Source: Trebonia sp. (lineage in GTDB: Bacteria; Actinomycetota; Actinomycetes; Streptosporangiales; Streptosporangiaceae). Taken from it: a DNA stretch of 5,417 bases. Each line of letters starts with the position of its first letter. Position 1 is the first letter of the stretch. The notes under the pieces are model-generated. The model was not told where the DNA came from. It did not search any database and worked only from the letters and a program-made list of their open reading frames with translations. Where the stretch lies: positions 1 to 5,417 of the forward strand of contig JASHPP010000577.1 in the NCBI GenBank assembly GCA_030038035.1, in the 5' to 3' direction. Shown piece by piece: positions 1 through 5,417 of this stretch. Position numbers and translations under genes: made by a program.

Positions 1-30
1 GGTGACGCTGTCTTCGCGCGTTTCGGTCAC
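1..30 (-). CDS. 5' end of a divergent gene, probably DUF4307-type membrane protein (partial)
   Basis: A GTG start on the minus strand at 30-28 opens ten codons without a stop (V/M-T-E-T-R-E-D-S-V-T) before the window ends. It is preceded by GAGGAG at 41-36 with a 5-base spacer, a very good actinobacterial ribosome binding site, which is the main reason for calling it real. Too little protein is visible to identify a family. The guess rests on gene order: in mycobacteria the gene divergent from mca is a small DUF4307 membrane protein (Rv1081c), followed by greA, and a short polar N-terminus before the membrane segment would fit. The start is well supported; the identity is inference. Confidence 0.55.
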   Translation of the reverse strand, partial: MTETREDSVT

Positions 31-35
31 GGGCA

Positions 36-41
36 CTCCTC
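36..41 (-). promoter_or_regulatory. Ribosome binding site of the left-edge gene
   Basis: GAGGAG on the minus strand, five bases before the GTG at 30-28. It is complementary to the 16S rRNA 3' end and is what fixes the start of the partial gene at the left edge. Confidence 0.6.
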
Positions 42-228
42 AGTACTGCGCAGGACTTGTTCGTCCGCTAGGGCTGGTCATCCGGGCGCAAGGGGTTACC
101 ACCCTCCGCCAAGGAGCCAGCCGGTCTCCGGGGGTAATCTTCTGAGGCTAACAAGGGTCGGCCACTGCTGTGTACTAGTCAAGTGGTGCCGGTTGGCGGT
201 GTGGCGTTCCCGGTAAGCCTCCGGGCGA

Positions 229-247
229 GCGTTCCCGTGGGGAATGC
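229..247. repeat. Imperfect palindrome overlapping the SigR-type -35
   Basis: Arms of eight bases (229-236 and 240-247) around a GTG centre match at 7 of 8 positions, with a perfect TTCCC-GTG-GGGAA core at 232-244. The right arm contains the GGAAT -35 element of the putative mca promoter, so a protein bound here would affect that promoter. It may equally be chance in GC-rich DNA. Confidence 0.4.
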
Positions 248-267
248 CGTTAAACCGGGCGGATGTT
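241..267 (+). promoter_or_regulatory. SigR/SigH-type promoter for mca (GGAAT-N19-GTT)
   Basis: GGAAT at 241-245 is followed by 19 bases and GTT at 265-267. This matches the consensus GGAAT-N18-19-GTT used by the thiol-oxidative-stress ECF sigma factor SigR of Streptomyces (SigH in mycobacteria). Transcription would begin near 273-276, leaving a leader of about 30 bases to the TTG start at 305. In Streptomyces coelicolor, mycothiol genes including mca are known SigR targets, so a site at this distance is expected biology. The -10 triplet overlaps the ATG at 263, which would therefore lie outside the transcript. The consensus is short; location and biology, more than the bases alone, carry the call. 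Confidence 0.7.
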
Positions 268-291
268 CCGGAGAGGGAAACACGAGTGGAC

Positions 292-298
292 GGAGGAG
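292..298 (+). promoter_or_regulatory. Ribosome binding site that decides the mca start
   Basis: GGAGGAG lies six bases upstream of the TTG at 305. Neither the upstream in-frame ATG at 263 nor the downstream in-frame GTG at 332 has a comparable, well-spaced site, so this sequence favours TTG as the start. Confidence 0.7.
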
Positions 299-304
299 AC
301 CACG

Positions 305-1234
305 TTGTCATCCCAGGGGCCTGCGCAGCCTGTGGACCGGGAGAAACTCCGGCTGATGGCCGTGCACGCGCACCCGGACGACGAGTCGAGCAAGGGTGCC
401 GCGACGATGGCCAGGTACGCGCGCGCCGGCGTTCAGGTGCTCGTCTGCACGATGACCGGCGGCGAGCGCGGCGACGTCCTGAACCCGGCGATGGACCGGC
501 CGGAGGTGCGGGCCGACATGCCCCGCATCCGCCGCGAGGAGATGCGGCGGGCCCGCGAGATCCTCGGCGTCGGGCAGCGGTTCCTCGGCTTCGTCGACTC
601 CGGCCTCCCCGAGGGCGACCCGCGGCCGCCGCTGCCCGCGGGCTGTTTCGCGCTGACCCCGCTCCCCGACGCGGCCGCACCGCTGGTGCAGGCGGTTCGC
701 GAGTTCCGGCCGCACGTGATCCTGACCTACGACGAGAGCGGCGGCTACCCGCACCCGGACCACGTCAAGACCCACCAGGTCGCGGTCGAGGCGTTCGAGT
801 CGGCGGCGGACCCGGACAAGTACCCGGGACGCGGCGAGCCCTGGCAGCCGCTGAAGATGTACTACTTTGTCACCTTCCACGAGGCGAGGTACGTCGCGCT
901 GCACGAGGAGATGCTGCGCCGCGGCATGGACTCGCCGTACACGAAGGTCTTCGCGCGCTGGCAGGAGCGCGCAAGCAAGCGCGCCGAGCTGGGCATCCCC
1001 GAGCTGGAGATCACCACCCGCGTCGAGGCGGCCGGATTCTACGAGACCAGGAACCAGGCGCTGCTCGCGCACGCCACCCAGATCGACCCGAACAGCTCGT
1101 GGTTCGCCTGCCCGCTGGACGTGCAGCGCGCCGCGTGGCCGACCGAGGACTATCATCTTGCTAGGTCGCTCGTCGATACCGAGCTGCCGGAAGATGACCT
1201 TTTCGCGGGTGTCCTTGAGAGTGTGACGCTTTGA
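305..1234 (+). CDS. mca: Mycothiol S-conjugate amidase Mca
   Basis: Cytosolic zinc amidase of the PIG-L/LmbE deacetylase family. It hydrolyses mycothiol S-conjugates of electrophiles and drugs to glucosaminyl-inositol plus a mercapturic acid that is exported. Numbered from TTG 305 (309 residues), the zinc/catalytic motif VHAHPDDESSKGAAT has H23, catalytic D25 and zinc ligand D26. GGYPHPDH supplies Y148, H150 and zinc ligand H153, by analogy with MshB/Mca structures. HATQIDP near residue 256 and WPTEDYHLA near the C-terminus are typical of Mca. The SSKGAAT stretch after the zinc motif favours Mca over the biosynthetic deacetylase MshB. Length is slightly above the roughly 290 residues of mycobacterial Mca, mostly from a 14-residue N-terminal leader. 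The start is TTG because of GGAGGAG six bases upstream and because the putative SigR promoter overlaps the alternative ATG at 263; GTG 332 is the other option. The next gene overlaps its stop. Confidence 0.93.
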   Translation: MSSQGPAQPVDREKLRLMAVHAHPDDESSKGAATMARYARAGVQVLVCTMTGGERGDVLNPAMDRPEVRADMPRIRREEMRRAREILGVGQRFLGFVDSGLPEGDPRPPLPAGCFALTPLPDAAAPLVQAVREFRPHVILTYDESGGYPHPDHVKTHQVAVEAFESAADPDKYPGRGEPWQPLKMYYFVTFHEARYVALHEEMLRRGMDSPYTKVFARWQERASKRAELGIPELEITTRVEAAGFYETRNQALLAHATQIDPNSSWFACPLDVQRAAWPTEDYHLARSLVDTELPEDDLFAGVLESVTL

Positions 1235-1494
1235 CGTTCCTCGCCGCGCTGCTAGCCAGCACGTCAGACAACTCCACGCTGAACGACGTCGAACCGGGAC
1301 TGCTCGGCTTCCTCGTCGTGGCCGGGATCGGGATCGTGCTCGTCTTCCTGCTGCGCTCGATGAACAAGCAGTTCCGCAAGCTTGGCCCGCCGCCGGGGGA
1401 AGCGGACGGCGAGGGCGAAGACGACGGGGGCGAGGACGACGACGCCGCCTCCGGCGGCGGCGGGGCGAGAGCGCACGGCGCGAAGCGCCGCTAG
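1231..1494 (+). CDS. Small single-pass membrane protein downstream of mca (hypothetical)
   Basis: 87 residues of unknown function. A short N-terminal stretch is followed by one clear transmembrane helix at about residues 23-41 (GLLGFLVVAGIGIVLVFLL). Next comes a basic juxtamembrane segment (RSMNKQFRK), which by the positive-inside rule places the C-terminus in the cytosol. The tail is a flexible Gly/Asp/Glu-rich stretch (about residues 55-80) ending in basic residues. The TTG start shares four bases with the mca stop (TTGA, 1231-1234). An in-frame stop at 1216-1218 rules out any longer form, and the overlap implies translation coupled to mca. A small hypothetical membrane protein follows mca in mycobacteria (Rv1083) and I believe this is its equivalent, on position and architecture. 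A membrane-linked role in thiol detoxification is only a guess. Its stop TAG overlaps the opposing gene's stop. Confidence 0.75.
   Translation: MTFLAALLASTSDNSTLNDVEPGLLGFLVVAGIGIVLVFLLRSMNKQFRKLGPPPGEADGEGEDDGGEDDDAASGGGGARAHGAKRR
1476..1490. terminator. GC hairpin at the convergent gene junction (possible terminator)
   Basis: CGGCGC-GAA-GCGCCG is a perfect six-base-pair stem with a three-base loop, ending exactly at the stop codon of the small membrane protein. A second perfect stem (seven pairs, TCC loop) lies just upstream at 1443-1459. With no intergenic space between the convergent genes, any terminator must lie inside coding sequence, and these are the best candidates. There is no U-tract on either strand, and GC-rich coding DNA produces such stems by chance, so the call is weak. 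Confidence 0.3.
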
Positions 1495-2402
1495 CCGCCA
1501 AGCTGCTCGTACGCCGCGGACAGCACCGTGCGCAGGTCCTTGCCGCGGACCGTGAGCGCGGGCGGGTCGAACATGCGAAGCAGCAGGTCCGGGACCGTGG
1601 CGGCCACGGCAGGCGCGGCCAGCGCGCGCAGCCGCGCCTGGCTCAGCCCGGGCGACCAGAAGTCACCCGCCTGGGCGAGCGGCGGCCCCGTCACGTCGGC
1701 GAGCACGGCGCGCGTGGCGCTCGCGTCGGCCACTGCCACGGCCGGCAGGCCGGCTTCGACGCGGTCGTGCCTGCCCGCCCCTTGACCCCCCGGGCCCGGC
1801 CGCCGGCCGGCCCCGCGCAGCGCGGCAAGCAGCGTGTCACGGTCCCGGCCGCGCCAGGCGAGCATCGCGAACGGGTCGTCGTCGAACGCCTCGGCAAGCA
1901 CGTAACACACCGCGGCCAGATGTTTGCAGGGCACCTCCCAGTCCGGACAGCTGCAGTGCATGTCCAGGTCGGCGGCCGACCGGGGGAAGAGCGGCGTGCC
2001 GCAGTCGGCGAAGACCCGCTCGATCTCCGCTGGCATCTCACCGGCCAGCAGTTTCGCGCGGAACAGCGCCTGCGCCGCCAGCCGGGACTCGACGGTCTTC
2101 CACTGCGGCGTGGTCAGCGGCAGCACGGTGATCGTGACCTTGTACGGCTGGGGGCGCGAGCCCTGCACCCGGGCGGTGACCTTGCCGACGGTCAGCGAGA
2201 ACTCAAGGACCTGGCCGCGCCTGGCGTAGTTGCGGCCGCGCTGCAGCCGCCCGCTCATCCCGTATGACTCGAGCGCGGCGATGAACCGCCGCGACCACCA
2301 CTTCTCGCCGATCGCGCCGCGCTGGCTGCGAGCCTTGATGCCGCCCTCGACGCTGATCGGCCCCCGGGACTCGGGCCAGTCGTTCCAGTACCGCGGGCTC
2401 AT
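1491..2402 (-). CDS. SWIM zinc-finger protein, partner of the SNF2 helicase
   Basis: 303-residue protein with a SWIM zinc finger, CSCPDWEVPCKH, whose C150, C152, C159 and H161 fit the CxC...CxH ligand pattern. SWIM domains are thought to bind DNA or protein. The N-terminal part carries the pattern usual for this bacterial family: paired tryptophans (EKWWSRRFIAALE, about 33-45), RLQRGRNYARRG (52-63), and a beta-rich stretch ending QGSRPQPYKVTI (80-91). Residues about 196-225 form a Gly/Arg/Pro-rich linker, and the C-terminal 75 residues are an alpha-helical-looking tail I cannot assign. The ATG at 2402 overlaps the helicase stop as ATGA, so translation is probably coupled; only a weak GAGG about ten bases upstream serves as ribosome binding site. 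SNF2 and SWIM genes are neighbours in mycobacteria (Rv2101-Rv2102) and, as I recall, Bacillus (ywqA-ywqB). The molecular role is not established; joint action with the helicase is inferred. Confidence 0.88.
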   Translation of the reverse strand: MSPRYWNDWPESRGPISVEGGIKARSQRGAIGEKWWSRRFIAALESYGMSGRLQRGRNYARRGQVLEFSLTVGKVTARVQGSRPQPYKVTITVLPLTTPQWKTVESRLAAQALFRAKLLAGEMPAEIERVFADCGTPLFPRSAADLDMHCSCPDWEVPCKHLAAVCYVLAEAFDDDPFAMLAWRGRDRDTLLAALRGAGRRPGPGGQGAGRHDRVEAGLPAVAVADASATRAVLADVTGPPLAQAGDFWSPGLSQARLRALAAPAVAATVPDLLLRMFDPPALTVRGKDLRTVLSAAYEQLGG

Positions 2403-5400
2403 CCCGACACCGCCTCGGGAGACAGCGCGAGCACCTCACGCAACTCCGACGTCGACAGTTCGGTGAGCCAGTTCTCGCCGCTGCCGACGATCTGCTCGGC
2501 GAGCGCCTTCTTCTGCTCGATCATGGCGTCGATCCGCTCCTCCAGCGTGCCGACGCAGACGAACTTGCGGACCTGCACGTCGCGGCGCTGGCCGATGCGG
2601 AACGCCCGGTCGGTGGCCTGGTCCTCCACCGCCGGGTTCCACCACCGGTCGACGTGGATCACATGGTTCGCCGCGGTGAGGTTCAGCCCGGTGCCGCCGG
2701 CCTTGAGCGACAGCAGGAAGATCACCGGCTCGCCGGCCTCCTGGAACCGCAGCACGATCTCGTCACGCTGTTTCTTGGGGGTGCCGCCGTGCAGGAACAG
2801 CACCTGGCAGCCGATCCGGGCGGCCAGGTACGGCTGCAGCATCCGCCCCCATTCGGCGTACTGGGTGAAGCACAGCGCCTTGTCACCGTCGGCGGCGACC
2901 TCCTCGCAGATCTCCTCAAGCCGCTCCAGCTTGCCGGAGCGCCCGGGCAGCCGGGATCCGTCGCCGAGCAGGTGCGCCGGGTGGTTGCAGACCTGCTTGA
3001 GCTTGGTCATCGTGGCGAGCACGAGCCCGCGCCTTGTGATGTCGTCCGACGCGTCGCCGATGCGGCTGAGCATGTCGATGACCGTCGCCTGGTACAGGCT
3101 GGCCTGTTCCTGCGTGAGGTTGCACCAGACCTTGATTTCCTGCTTGTCGGGCAGGTCGGAGATGATTGACTTGTCCGTCTTGAGGCGGCGCAGCACGAAC
3201 GGCTGGGTGATCCGCCGCAGCTGGTCCGCCGCCTCGGCGTCGCCGTGCCGCTCGACCGGGATGGCGAATCGCTCGCGGAACTTCTTGGCCGTGCCGAGCA
3301 GGCCGGGGTTGGCGAACTCCATGATCGACCACAGCTCGGAGAGCTGGTTCTCCACCGGGGTCCCCGTCAGCGCGATGTGCGCCGCCGCGGGCAGCGCCCT
3401 GACCGCCCTGGCCTGCGCGGTGTCGCGGTTCTTGATCGCCTGCGCCTCGTCGCAGACGACGCGGGCCCACGGTACCCGGCTCAGCGAGTCCAGGTCCCTG
3501 TTGGCGATTCCGTACGTGGTTATCACCAGGTCCGCGTCCGCCAGCGCCGCGGTCAGCTCGTCGCCCGTCAGCCGCTCCGCGCCGTGGTGGACGTGCACCC
3601 GCAGCTCCGGGGTGAACCGTTGCGCTTCCCGCTGCCAGTTCCCCACCAGCGACATCGGGCATACCAGCAACGTCAGCCGGTTCCCCGGCGGGGCGGCGGT
3701 GACCAGGGCCAGCAGCTGAACGGTCTTGCCCAGGCCCATGTCGTCGGCGAGGACGGCGCCGAGGCCGAGTTCCCCGAGGAAGGACAGCCAGGCGAGGCCG
3801 CGCTGCTGGTAGGGCCGCAGCTCGCCGTGGAAGCCGGGTGGTGTGCCGAGCGGCGGCAGCCGCCGGTCGGCCTGCCCGGACAGCAGGTCGCCGAGCCAGC
3901 CGCCGGCGTCCACGGTCACCGGCACGCCGTCGGCCGGCCCGTGCGCGTCGGCCTGGAGCACGTCGGCGGCGGTCATCGTGCCGGACTGGTTGCGCTCGAG
4001 GAACTTCAGCGCGGTCTTCAGGTGCTGCTCGTCCAGTTCCACCCACTGGCCGCGGACGCGGACAAGCGGCACCTTCAGCGCGGCGAGCTCGGCCAGTTCG
4101 CCTGGGGAGAGCACATGGTCGCCGACGGCCAGGTCGTAGCGGAACTCGACGAGGTCCTGCAGGCCGAATGCGGACTGCCTGGCCGACGGCGAGCTGGCCG
4201 TGCTCGACTTGGTGGTCAGCTTCAGCCCGAGCCGCGCCTTGCGCGCCCAGTCGGGAAGCAGCACGCCGAAGCCGGCGCCGGCGAGCAGCGGCCCGGTCTC
4301 CCTGAGGAACCGCAGCGCGCCCGCGGTGTCGAGGGTGACCGCGGCGGGCGCGGGCTCGCGGAGCGCGTCTTCGAGTTCGGGGAACAGCCGGGCGGCGGCA
4401 CCCAGGCCCGCGAGCAGCAGCTCGTCGGGATGCTCGTCACCGGCGAGCCAGCCGGTCCCCGCCCCGGCCCAGACGTCCCCGGCCGTCAGCATCAGGCTCG
4501 GGTCCTGCGCCGACTGCAACGCGAACTCCACTCGCCACAAGCCGGCGTCCCGCGAAATGCCGGCTTCCTCGCCGCCGGGCTCGGCCGGTTCGGCCAGGCG
4601 GAAGCAGGTGCGGACCGGGCCGGCCGGGAGCTGCGCGGCGGCTAGCCAGGCGGCCAGCGACGTGACCAGTGCCTGCGCCTCGGCCGCGTCCTGCGGCGTT
4701 TCCACCGCGACCCGAGCATCGGCGGCGGTGAGAGCGGCAACCGTCCGTTCGGCTAGCTCGATACGGTCGGGGCGGCGACCTCTGCGCGCGGGCAGGAGCG
4801 GTGCCTGCAACCGGGTGCGTACCGCCGAATCCGCGAAGGCGTCGAGCATGTCGGCCAGCGAGGTCCCGGCCGGGGCGTCCTCGGCCGCGCGGCACAGCGG
4901 CGGCATCGCGGCCGCGAGTTCCCTGGCACGCTGGGCATCGGTGGCGGCAAGCACCGGTCGCCAGCGGGCGGCGTAGCCGTCCTCCTCGGGAACCAGCATG
5001 GGCAGCACCCGGCCGCGCGTGGCCAGGTCGGACGCGAACAGCGCGACGGCGCACAGGTAGCCGATGGAGCCGCCGCAGGTAAGCTCGGCGAACTGTGCCC
5101 CGGCGAGCGCGGTGAGCAGCCCGGCCGCCGCGTCCGGTTCGAACGTGAGCACCGGTATCCGCCAGGCGGCCAGCGACGGCCGCGGGCCGCCGGACGGACG
5201 GTCCTCACCTGGCGGTTCTGCCTGGTCATGCGGCCGGGTGAGCCCGGGCGAGGCGAGCGGGCCGTCGCCGATCGTCGGCAGCCGCAGGGTCAGCTCGTCG
5301 TCGACGGCTTTCCTGGCCAGGTCGGCGACGGGCGCGCGGAGCGCGACGAGCGCGTCGGCGAGCTCGGTCGCGCCGGCGGCGAACGGGTGCCTGCGCGGCG

Positions 5401-5417
5401 CGCGCGACGGCCGGCCG
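2399..5417 (-). CDS. helZ: SNF2-family DEAD/DEAH-type helicase, HelZ-like (5' end beyond window)
   Basis: At least 1005 residues of a SWI2/SNF2 ATPase, a dsDNA translocase of helicase superfamily 2. Numbering from the right edge, motif I is LADDMGLGKT (556-565) and the motif II box is DEAQ (656-659). Motif III is LTGTP (683-687), motif V LSLKAGGTGLNL (902-913) and motif VI DRAFRIGQRR (936-945). All key ATPase residues are present, so the enzyme looks active. The roughly 530 residues before the ATPase core contain the SNF2-associated region (DUF3670-like, about 380-465, including VEFRYDLAVGD and VRGQWVELD). The C-terminus WLTELSTSELREVLALS matches mycobacterial HelZ (Rv2101). A GTG at 5152 is not the start: the frame stays open to 5417 and encodes conserved sequence there (RRHPFAA near the edge, LAAWRIPVL just before 5152). 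Compared with HelZ of about 1013 residues, some 30 residues are probably missing. It is first in an operon with the SWIM gene. DNA repair, chromatin-like remodelling or defence are all possible roles. Confidence 0.93.
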   Translation of the reverse strand, partial: GRPSRAPRRHPFAAGATELADALVALRAPVADLARKAVDDELTLRLPTIGDGPLASPGLTRPHDQAEPPGEDRPSGGPRPSLAAWRIPVLTFEPDAAAGLLTALAGAQFAELTCGGSIGYLCAVALFASDLATRGRVLPMLVPEEDGYAARWRPVLAATDAQRARELAAAMPPLCRAAEDAPAGTSLADMLDAFADSAVRTRLQAPLLPARRGRRPDRIELAERTVAALTAADARVAVETPQDAAEAQALVTSLAAWLAAAQLPAGPVRTCFRLAEPAEPGGEEAGISRDAGLWRVEFALQSAQDPSLMLTAGDVWAGAGTGWLAGDEHPDELLLAGLGAAARLFPELEDALREPAPAAVTLDTAGALRFLRETGPLLAGAGFGVLLPDWARKARLGLKLTTKSSTASSPSARQSAFGLQDLVEFRYDLAVGDHVLSPGELAELAALKVPLVRVRGQWVELDEQHLKTALKFLERNQSGTMTAADVLQADAHGPADGVPVTVDAGGWLGDLLSGQADRRLPPLGTPPGFHGELRPYQQRGLAWLSFLGELGLGAVLADDMGLGKTVQLLALVTAAPPGNRLTLLVCPMSLVGNWQREAQRFTPELRVHVHHGAERLTGDELTAALADADLVITTYGIANRDLDSLSRVPWARVVCDEAQAIKNRDTAQARAVRALPAAAHIALTGTPVENQLSELWSIMEFANPGLLGTAKKFRERFAIPVERHGDAEAADQLRRITQPFVLRRLKTDKSIISDLPDKQEIKVWCNLTQEQASLYQATVIDMLSRIGDASDDITRRGLVLATMTKLKQVCNHPAHLLGDGSRLPGRSGKLERLEEICEEVAADGDKALCFTQYAEWGRMLQPYLAARIGCQVLFLHGGTPKKQRDEIVLRFQEAGEPVIFLLSLKAGGTGLNLTAANHVIHVDRWWNPAVEDQATDRAFRIGQRRDVQVRKFVCVGTLEERIDAMIEQKKALAEQIVGSGENWLTELSTSELREVLALSPEAVSG

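Larger units (their letters stand above)
31..304. other. Divergent intergenic region between the left-edge gene and mca
   Basis: About 274 bases separate two divergent starts. The last 65 bases hold a SigR-type promoter and the mca ribosome binding site. Upstream of it is a 9-base direct repeat (GCGTTCCCG at 204-212 and 229-237), the second copy forming one arm of a 19-base imperfect palindrome at 229-247. I found no convincing housekeeping -35/-10 pair for either direction, no tRNA or riboswitch fold that I recognise, and no credible small gene. The long minus-strand frame that crosses this region is arginine/proline-rich shadow coding. Confidence 0.7.

Noticed and set aside
64..92. Possible minus-strand promoter (TTGCGC then TAGCGG) for the left-edge gene
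   Set aside because: Spacing is only 15 bases and the -10 is a poor match, so it cannot be supported.
135..178. Possible housekeeping -10 boxes (TAATCT at 135-140, TACTAG at 173-178)
   Set aside because: No acceptable -35 hexamer lies 16-19 bases upstream of either.
244..1164. Plus-strand 306-codon frame overlapping mca in another frame
   Set aside because: The product is arginine/alanine/glycine-rich and featureless, while the overlapping frame encodes a complete Mca.
308..1501. Long minus-strand open frame (397 codons) antisense to mca
   Set aside because: It is highly arginine/proline-rich and lies opposite a gene with clear family motifs. Such frames are expected in DNA with GC-rich third codon positions.
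1725..1815. Possible frameshift in the SWIM gene at the Gly/Arg/Pro-rich stretch
   Set aside because: The frame remains open and sensible sequence resumes on the C-terminal side (DFWSPGLSQARLRAL). A low-complexity linker explains it better. Strong self-complementarity in this C/G-rich run is a by-product of composition.
2463..4976. Several long plus-strand open frames antisense to the helicase
   Set aside because: Their proteins are low-complexity Ser/Arg/Ala/Pro sequences with no recognisable motif. The minus strand carries all SNF2 motifs, so these are shadows.
1..5417. CRISPR array, tRNA/rRNA, insertion sequence, attachment site or toxin-antitoxin genes
   Set aside because: No regularly spaced repeats, no recognised RNA gene, no transposase or integrase, and nearly all of the window is accounted for by the five genes.

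Overview
The window is high-GC DNA with strong G/C preference at third codon positions, GTG and TTG starts, and a mycothiol-pathway gene. Together these point to an actinomycete (high-GC Gram-positive). Genus cannot be fixed from the sequence alone. No tRNA, rRNA, insertion sequence, CRISPR array or other mobile element is visible.

Layout, left to right. (1) Positions 1-30 hold the first ten codons of a minus-strand gene that runs off the left edge. Its location, divergent from mca, suggests the DUF4307 membrane protein that sits there in mycobacteria (the Rv1081c position). (2) Positions 31-304 are a divergent intergenic region. It contains a close match to the SigR/SigH thiol-stress promoter consensus (GGAAT-N19-GTT), aimed at the next gene. 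(3) Positions 305-1234 encode mycothiol S-conjugate amidase Mca, starting at a TTG with a strong ribosome binding site. (4) Positions 1231-1494 encode an 87-residue single-pass membrane protein whose start overlaps the mca stop. It occupies the position of the small hypothetical gene (Rv1083) that follows mca in mycobacteria. (5) On the minus strand, a two-gene operon converges on this pair: a SNF2-family helicase of the HelZ type (2399 to beyond the right edge), then a SWIM zinc-finger protein (1491-2402) joined to it by an ATGA overlap. The stop codons of the two convergent units share one CTAG tetranucleotide, so no bases are left between them.

Functionally, the left half is a thiol-detoxification unit. 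Mca cleaves mycothiol conjugates of electrophiles, and the promoter suggests induction by thiol or oxidative stress. The right half is a conserved but poorly understood pair of a DNA-translocating ATPase and a putative zinc-binding DNA/protein-interaction partner. No functional link between the halves is evident. The most rewarding points are the SigR-type promoter (which also settles the mca start), the coupled SNF2-SWIM pair of unknown role, and the zero-gap convergent junction with hairpins inside coding sequence.
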